From the NCBI RefSeq assembly GCF_000337595.1, contig NZ_AOIL01000016.1, forward strand, positions 30,327 to 75,492: a stretch of 45,166 nucleotides of DNA. Direction: 5' to 3'. Within the stretch, counting starts at the first letter, position 1; each line of letters begins with the position of its first letter. This DNA is from Natrialba taiwanensis DSM 12281 (GTDB lineage Archaea > Halobacteriota > Halobacteria > Halobacteriales > Natrialbaceae). The notes under the pieces were generated by a model. The model searched no databases, was not told where the DNA came from, and was given only the letters and a program-made list of their open reading frames with translations. Below, in pieces: positions 40,898 through 45,166 of this stretch. The translations under genes were made by a program, and so were the position numbers.

Positions 40898-41779
40898 TCA
40901 GCTTTCCTGCTGACGGTTTCCCAAGCGTTCCATCCAACCAGGCAGCCGGGTGCTGGCGAGTGTTCGTGAGTCCCAGATAAGAGAGAGTGCAAGGGCTAGG
41001 CCTGCGATGAGCAGCGTGTCGATAAGCCACGCATCAAATGAGTTCCTCGGGAACAAGGTGAACATGACGTTGAGGATGGCGTGACACACAACGACTGCGA
41101 AAACGCTGTTTCTCGTGTTGTTGTACAACCAGACCAGCACCACCCGCACCCCCACCAGGTGGAGAGATGCCAAAGCGATCACCAGCGTCGAGTGGCCAAG
41201 ATGCAGCGGAATATGCAATATTGCCCAGATCACTCCCAAGAAAATACTGGCACGGAGCGCCCCCCATCGCTCCTGCATCGGATCGATAACGTATCCCATC
41301 CATCCCAGTTCTTCACCTAAAGCAAAGATAACGAACACGCCGAAAAAGAGCAGTGTCGATACTACCGAGAACTGTGGAAGAGAGTGTGGCAATCCCAATA
41401 ACTGCATCAATCCATATCGCACAACCACCACGCCAGGCAGTAATAGTACAACGGGAATATACCAGATCGTCGGTCTGATTTGCTTATAATCGACGGACCG
41501 TCCCAGTAGAGAGGTCACAGCTGCAGTACCATCCGTTTTGTAGACGAGTATTACAGCGGCTATCGCTGGGCAAATGGCCGCAAGTACGGTCACGGGGGTT
41601 CTTGGGAACAGGTATGTGTTTGTCGCCAACCCGAATATCAAAAACGGGAGGAAAAGCGTGAACACCAGCACGAAGAACGTCAACGGTGACCGCCCTGACA
41701 GGTTGGAGCTTGCGAAACTCCCATCAGCAGACGAACGAAATGATGGCCTCGATGACTCCTGTTGCTCGTCACCAGTCAT
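40898..41779 (-). CDS. CPBP-family intramembrane metalloprotease-like protein
   Basis: A 293-aa membrane protein with about eight hydrophobic segments. CPBP motifs: the Glu pair at E156-E157 (FALGEELGWMGY), FxxxH-like WAILHIPLH with H189, and VVCHAILNVMF with the third His. The Arg that normally follows the Glu pair (EExxxR, usually WRG) is Met161, so the protease motif is incomplete. CPBP proteins process prenylated or membrane proteins and often accompany peptide or immunity genes. The N-terminus is polar and acidic (30 residues). It belongs to the segment bracketed by the 50-bp repeats. Confidence 0.8.
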   Translation of the reverse strand: MTGDEQQESSRPSFRSSADGSFASSNLSGRSPLTFFVLVFTLFLPFLIFGLATNTYLFPRTPVTVLAAICPAIAAVILVYKTDGTAAVTSLLGRSVDYKQIRPTIWYIPVVLLLPGVVVVRYGLMQLLGLPHSLPQFSVVSTLLFFGVFVIFALGEELGWMGYVIDPMQERWGALRASIFLGVIWAILHIPLHLGHSTLVIALASLHLVGVRVVLVWLYNNTRNSVFAVVVCHAILNVMFTLFPRNSFDAWLIDTLLIAGLALALSLIWDSRTLASTRLPGWMERLGNRQQES

Positions 41780-42152
41780 GCGCGTTCCTCATTAGGGTTA
41801 TGTCCACAGGTCGCTCAAAGCGCGCGACGAGATATTGATCGGCGATGCCATAGCTACCTTGCTTTGGCTGGGCAAGCTACACAATTCACTCTGTACAGCT
41901 GTGAACAGAGGGTCCGCAATCACAGCTGTTTCTCTGGATCGATTCATGGTTCGTACTGTCAGATAGACCATATCGGTACTGAGAGAAGCGATCCGATGAC
42001 ACTTCCGTCAGATATTGGGGGGAGTTTAAGTCGGGTCGAGTTATGTACTGACTCGCGCTTGGCCAGCAGTGGGATACCGATATCAGGTTTTCTGCGGCGA
42101 CCATCTCGCCGAATGCTCCGAGTTTAAAGACGTGGAACCCGTTCGTAGCTTC
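41780..42152. other. Divergent intergenic region between CPBP and HTH_10 genes
   Basis: About 370 bp. It contains the promoters of both genes; a TTTAAA box at 42123-42128 lies 25 bp before the HTH_10 ATG. No gene or repeat is recognised. Confidence 0.55.
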
Positions 42153-42800
42153 ATGCGTAGTCTTCGTCTCACTGTTTCCGAAGACGACCTCTCGCCAAGT
42201 CCCGCAGTTACTCGGGGAGCTATCCTGAACATGCGACTACTGCCCGACGGAACGATGGTTGAGCTCTATCGTGCCGAGGGTGATGTGGACGCACTCATAA
42301 CGGAGCTCGATGGTGATCCCAGTTGTCTACAATACGAGATCTGTGGCCGCAACGAACGAGAATGCTACCTCTACAACCACTGTCGCCCCGATGAACAATT
42401 GCGACATCTGCATTCGATTTTGGATAGACACGCCCTGATGGTCGACCTACCAATTCGAATCGAGACTGGGGTCGGCGTGACGATTCGTATTGTCGGCCCC
42501 GAAACCCAACTGTACGACGCATTTCACGCGTTTCCGGAAACGATCCGGGCCAATATGACGATCGAGAATATCGGCTCGTATGTGCCGGAGACACCCGAAA
42601 TCCGTTCCGTTCTCACCAACCGCCAGCTCGAAGTGATTGAGGCCGCTATTGCAGTCGGTTACTATGCGACGCCCCGCACCGCAACTGCGGCGGACGTTGC
42701 AGAACGGATCGGGTGCGCACGAAGCACAGCCTCTGAGCATCTACGGAACGGTGAAGCACGTCTCATAATGGCACTTCCTACTGGGTCACAAACGAGGTAG
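42153..42800 (+). CDS. HTH_10 (bacterio-opsin activator-type) regulator (2)
   Basis: A 215-aa paralogue of the regulator at 40022. C-terminal HTH_10: LTNRQLEVIEAAIAVGYYAT then DVAERIGCARSTASEHLRNG. N-terminal region: MRSLRLTVSEDD, DGTMVELYRAEGDVDAL, CYLYNHCRPDEQ. ATG 42153 is chosen over 42069 because it aligns with the other protein's start and has a TTTAAA box 25 bp upstream. It is 133 bp upstream of the methyltransferase gene and divergent from CPBP, so both are possible targets. It lies inside the repeat-bracketed segment. Confidence 0.88.
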   Translation: MRSLRLTVSEDDLSPSPAVTRGAILNMRLLPDGTMVELYRAEGDVDALITELDGDPSCLQYEICGRNERECYLYNHCRPDEQLRHLHSILDRHALMVDLPIRIETGVGVTIRIVGPETQLYDAFHAFPETIRANMTIENIGSYVPETPEIRSVLTNRQLEVIEAAIAVGYYATPRTATAADVAERIGCARSTASEHLRNGEARLIMALPTGSQTR

Positions 42801-42933
42801 TCCACCATTCCAGTCTATCCATATCCCCCGCTCTGAGGGCAAGTAACTTCGAAACCGCTGTCGTTTAAACCTCCATCACTATCTGGAAGAGGTCTCTTTG
42901 TGGAACAGTACCTTCTCACAACTACCAGATCAT

Positions 42934-43581
42934 ATGAACCACCCAGATCGAGATTCGACTGTGGATGCCCACCCTGTGTTCGCGGCTGTCTATGACTTCC
43001 AAGGGCGCTGGAGAGAAGAGAGGTTCATGCGCAAACATCGCCAGTATCTCGCAGAAGACCTTCATGGCTCCGTCTTGGATATCGGACCCGGTACAGGTGA
43101 TATGTTTCCCTACTTCAAAAAAGCAGCAGAGCGCGACCGCTCACTCCAGTTTCATGGAATCGAACCCGACCCACATATGCGAAAGCGTGCCAAGAAACGT
43201 GCCACAGAAACCGGGATATCCATCGATCTTCGCTCAGGCAGGGCTGAGTCGCTCCCCTATGAAGACAAGCGGTTCGATGTAGTCCTCGCCTGCTCGGTAC
43301 TCTGTACCGTTTCTGATGTCGAACAGACGCTGAAAGAGATTCACCGCGTGCTGAAACCGAGTGGAGAGCTACGGTTCTGCGAACATGTGCGTTCAGACGG
43401 GTTAATCGGCCGATTCCAAGATACGATCAATCCTCTCTGGAAGCGGTTCACCGCTGGATGTCATCTCAATCGCCAGACTGAGAAAACGATGAGAAAAAGC
43501 CCTCTCGAAATAGCTGAAATCGACTATATCGACAGCAGATTCCAACCAATAAAACGAGGGAAGACTATCCGAAGGAACTAG
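42934..43581 (+). CDS. Class I SAM-dependent methyltransferase (UbiE/Methyltransf_11 type)
   Basis: A 215-aa methyltransferase. Motif I VLDIGPGTGDMF (residues 47-58), the acidic end of strand 2 HGIEPDP, a motif-III/IV region RFDVVLACSVLCTVSD and the post-motif HRVLKPSGELRFCEHV are all in order, so the AdoMet fold is complete. The C-terminal 60 residues (FTAGCHLNRQTEK) may bind the substrate, which could be a lipid, quinone or small molecule. ATG 42934 is preferred to 42898 because MNHPDRDST starts the usual N-terminal segment. It ends 15 bp before repeat copy c. Confidence 0.88.
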   Translation: MNHPDRDSTVDAHPVFAAVYDFQGRWREERFMRKHRQYLAEDLHGSVLDIGPGTGDMFPYFKKAAERDRSLQFHGIEPDPHMRKRAKKRATETGISIDLRSGRAESLPYEDKRFDVVLACSVLCTVSDVEQTLKEIHRVLKPSGELRFCEHVRSDGLIGRFQDTINPLWKRFTAGCHLNRQTEKTMRKSPLEIAEIDYIDSRFQPIKRGKTIRRN

Positions 43582-43596
43582 CGATAATCGAGAGAC

Positions 43597-43646
43597 TAAA
43601 TTTCGGTCAGTGGCGTGCATGACGAATCTACCTGCCTGACTTCAGA
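43597..43646 (+). repeat. 50-bp repeat, copy c (right boundary)
   Basis: Begins CTAAATTTCG, 10 variable bases, then TGCATGACGA, ATCTACCTGC and CTGACTTCAG. It is the inverted counterpart of copy L at 40692-40740 (39 of 49 identical), enclosing about 2.85 kb. Confidence 0.75.
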
Positions 43647-43874
43647 GGAAAAGGATATTCTCAGCCTGGATTTCGAAACCGCCTCCTCACTAATGAAGGG
43701 GTCGGGCGGTACCGCCGAACGAGGATGGGATGGTATCGGCAGTTCCATCCAATCGTCTGCGTGTTTGCTATCACTAACGCAGAATCGGCCTGTGAGGAAC
43801 GCTACCATATTCAGAGCGTTTCAACACGGTATTTGGAAAGCGAAGCGATCGAACGGAACCGCCTTTTCGGACGG
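43647..43874. other. Short gene-free gap after the repeat-bracketed segment
   Basis: About 230 bp between repeat copy c and the DUF4097 gene. Short open frames cross it, but none has a promoter or recognisable content. Confidence 0.45.
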
Positions 43875-44729
43875 TTAATCGGTGATCGTCACGTCGCCGT
43901 TCGTCGTTTCGAACTGCAGTTGGTGTGTTCCGTCACCGACGGTCGCCTCGAGTTCGCTGCCAGTTTGTGTTACGGGATCCGCGTGCGTTGCGGTGAGTGA
44001 AATATCGCCGTTGACCGTCGTGGCCGCTACGGTTGCATCCACGGTCTCGTTGAGCGTATAGTCGATCGCTCCGTTCGTCGACTCGAACGTGGCGTCACCC
44101 CCAAGGGCGTCCGCATCGATTGTGATATCGCCGTTCGTCGTCTCAATCAGGGCCCCATCACTGAGACGGGCACTGGTCGCGTTGATCGCGCCATTTGTAG
44201 ACGAAAGCGAGTCGATAGTCGAGACATCTTCGAGTGTAATCTCTCCGTTCGCGGTGCTGGCGCTTACGATCGACTCGATGTTACGCACATCGATAGCGCC
44301 GTTTCGCGTCTCGAGAACGGCTCGTTCGATTTCGTGTGGCACGGTACAGACGATTTCGGAGTCCGGTCTCGAATCGGCTGTCAGCCCGAACTGCTCTACG
44401 AGGGTCTGATCGTAATCAACTGATACGTCGAGTGTACCGTTGTGTTCGTCGGCCGACAGCGTGGTGCGGTCCAAAGCGCGCTCCGCGCCGTACTGTTCGA
44501 CCTCGAGTTCAACGGTCTCCCGCTCGGAACCGGTGATCGATATCGGACCTGTCACGGTGGCGATCGAAACCTCGTCGACATCGTAGGTCGCGGTGAACGT
44601 TTCCGACGCGGTTTCATCATCCCTATCCTCAAGCACGCGAGTGGCTGCAATACCGCCGAGTGCAACTCCACCGGCCGAGACGGCAGCAGTTGCAATGACG
44701 GCCCGTCGACGAGTGATCTCCGTATCCAT
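43875..44729 (-). CDS. Tat-exported DUF4097 beta-repeat protein (adhesin-like)
   Basis: A 284-aa protein. The N-terminus ITRRRAVIATAAVSAGGVAL is a Tat-type signal with an Arg run and a hydrophobic core, without a lipobox Cys, so it is probably membrane-anchored or cleaved. The body is a series of short strands ending in NG-D/A-I turns: NGAIDV, NGEITL, NGAINA, NGDITI, NGAIDY, NGDISL, NGDVTI. That regular pattern is the DUF4097/putative-adhesin beta-helix. It is monocistronic, with an AT-rich promoter (TTATTTAAG on the minus strand near 44768-44776). Function in adhesion or envelope stress is possible but not shown. Confidence 0.85.
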   Translation of the reverse strand: MDTEITRRRAVIATAAVSAGGVALGGIAATRVLEDRDDETASETFTATYDVDEVSIATVTGPISITGSERETVELEVEQYGAERALDRTTLSADEHNGTLDVSVDYDQTLVEQFGLTADSRPDSEIVCTVPHEIERAVLETRNGAIDVRNIESIVSASTANGEITLEDVSTIDSLSSTNGAINATSARLSDGALIETTNGDITIDADALGGDATFESTNGAIDYTLNETVDATVAATTVNGDISLTATHADPVTQTGSELEATVGDGTHQLQFETTNGDVTITD

Positions 44730-45166
44730 AGCGAATGTTCACCTTAGTAGTCTAACAGTAGGCCTCGCTTAAATAAGATACTATTTCCGTCTTAGATTTT
44801 GTATCAAACGATCGATGTTGACGACCCATAAGGTACAGAAAGACGAGTTACAGCCGACAGACGGAACGCAATTAGATCGTGTTGCACTCGATGAAAGACG
44901 CTCCGGGCCGTCATCTAACGGATGACCGACGGCGAGATACACGGTTCCGACGATTATCGTGTGTCGGTTAGCGTACCGAGTGGAGTAAATGGTGTCACAA
45001 TTTTGAGGAACTCATCGATCCGAGTACCGTTCGTGGAGAGTGTGAACGGAATCATTGGGCGGCAGCGATATCCCGGCTCCTTCTATAGTAGGAGTTAGAA
45101 ATAGCCACTCATTTTGGGAATAGGGAGTTAATCAAGAGCGGTATCGATCGCTGTTGTTAGCTCAGA
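44730..45166. other. Gene-free end of the window
   Basis: About 440 bp, AT-richer than the average. It contains the promoter of the DUF4097 gene. Near the end, CTATAGTAGGAGTTAG (45084-45099) begins like the palindromic repeats at 3583 and 13320, but the rest does not follow that pattern and may run past the window. No gene is recognised. Confidence 0.5.

Noticed and set aside
40692-43646. CRISPR array
   Set aside because: The 50-bp repeats are diverged, irregularly spaced and partly inverted, with no cas genes; they are not a CRISPR.
43615-43878. An 87-aa open frame before the DUF4097 gene
   Set aside because: It begins inside repeat copy c, has no promoter and no recognisable motif, and overlaps the next gene's 3' end.
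45084-45166. A third copy of the palindromic repeat at the window end
   Set aside because: Only the first eight or nine bases match; the ACCGATCG core is absent and the sequence is cut by the window end.

Overview
This window is chromosomal-type DNA from an extremely halophilic archaeon (class Halobacteria). The style suggests Natrialbales, but that rank is a guess. Evidence: high GC, very acidic proteins, Tat signal peptides with haloarchaeal lipoboxes, leaderless genes with a TATA-like box about 25-30 bp before the ATG, and families typical of haloarchaea (DUF7344-type HTH membrane proteins, bacterio-opsin-activator HTH_10 regulators, TAXI-type TRAP transporters). I see no rRNA, tRNA or CRISPR array.

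Layout. (1) 0-16.9 kb, mostly housekeeping or mixed: CstA-type peptide/pyruvate carrier, ArsA-type ATPase and a small partner protein; a 675-aa secreted beta-rich protein; a CobW GTPase; a DUF7344 HTH protein; a sulfatase-fold enzyme; a membrane-anchored spermidine-synthase-like protein; a zinc-ribbon protein; a channel-like TrkA-N protein without a selectivity filter; an R2-like ligand-binding oxidase; a metallophosphoesterase; a Usp protein. (2) 17.0-24.2 kb, a sugar-acid module: SDR + cupin + FAH hydrolase (one tightly packed operon), an IclR regulator, a LarA/DUF2088 protein and two enolase-superfamily acid-sugar dehydratases. The enzyme set matches the oxidative diketo-hydrolase route for (deoxy)aldonic acids that ends in pyruvate plus a second small acid such as lactate. 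(3) 24.3-36.7 kb, a carboxylic-acid/acyl-CoA module: CaiB-type CoA transferase, TAXI TRAP receptor and fused permease, a B12-dependent acyl-CoA mutase, AMP-forming acyl-CoA ligase, 3-hydroxyacyl-CoA dehydrogenase, acyl-CoA dehydrogenase, a PaaG-like crotonase and a second IclR regulator. A 17-bp operator-like motif recurs in front of the mutase/ligase pair, the acyl-CoA dehydrogenase/crotonase pair and the IclR gene. (4) 36.7-43.7 kb, a lower-GC accessory stretch: an IS4-superfamily transposase, two HTH_10 regulators of identical length, a CPBP membrane protease and a methyltransferase. A diverged 50-bp repeat brackets the last three genes. (5) 43.9-45.2 kb: a Tat-exported DUF4097 protein and an apparently gene-free tail.

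Most interesting reading. The mutase at 29.3-31.0 kb is not a normal methylmalonyl-CoA mutase. The two residues that read the methylmalonyl carboxylate (Tyr89 and Arg207 in the Propionibacterium enzyme) are Phe89 and Gln207 here, the pair known from isobutyryl-CoA mutase. With its neighbours this suggests an inducible, IclR-controlled route: import of a branched carboxylate, CoA activation, B12-dependent carbon-skeleton rearrangement to a straight chain, then beta-oxidation. No B12-binding small subunit lies in the window, so it must come from elsewhere.
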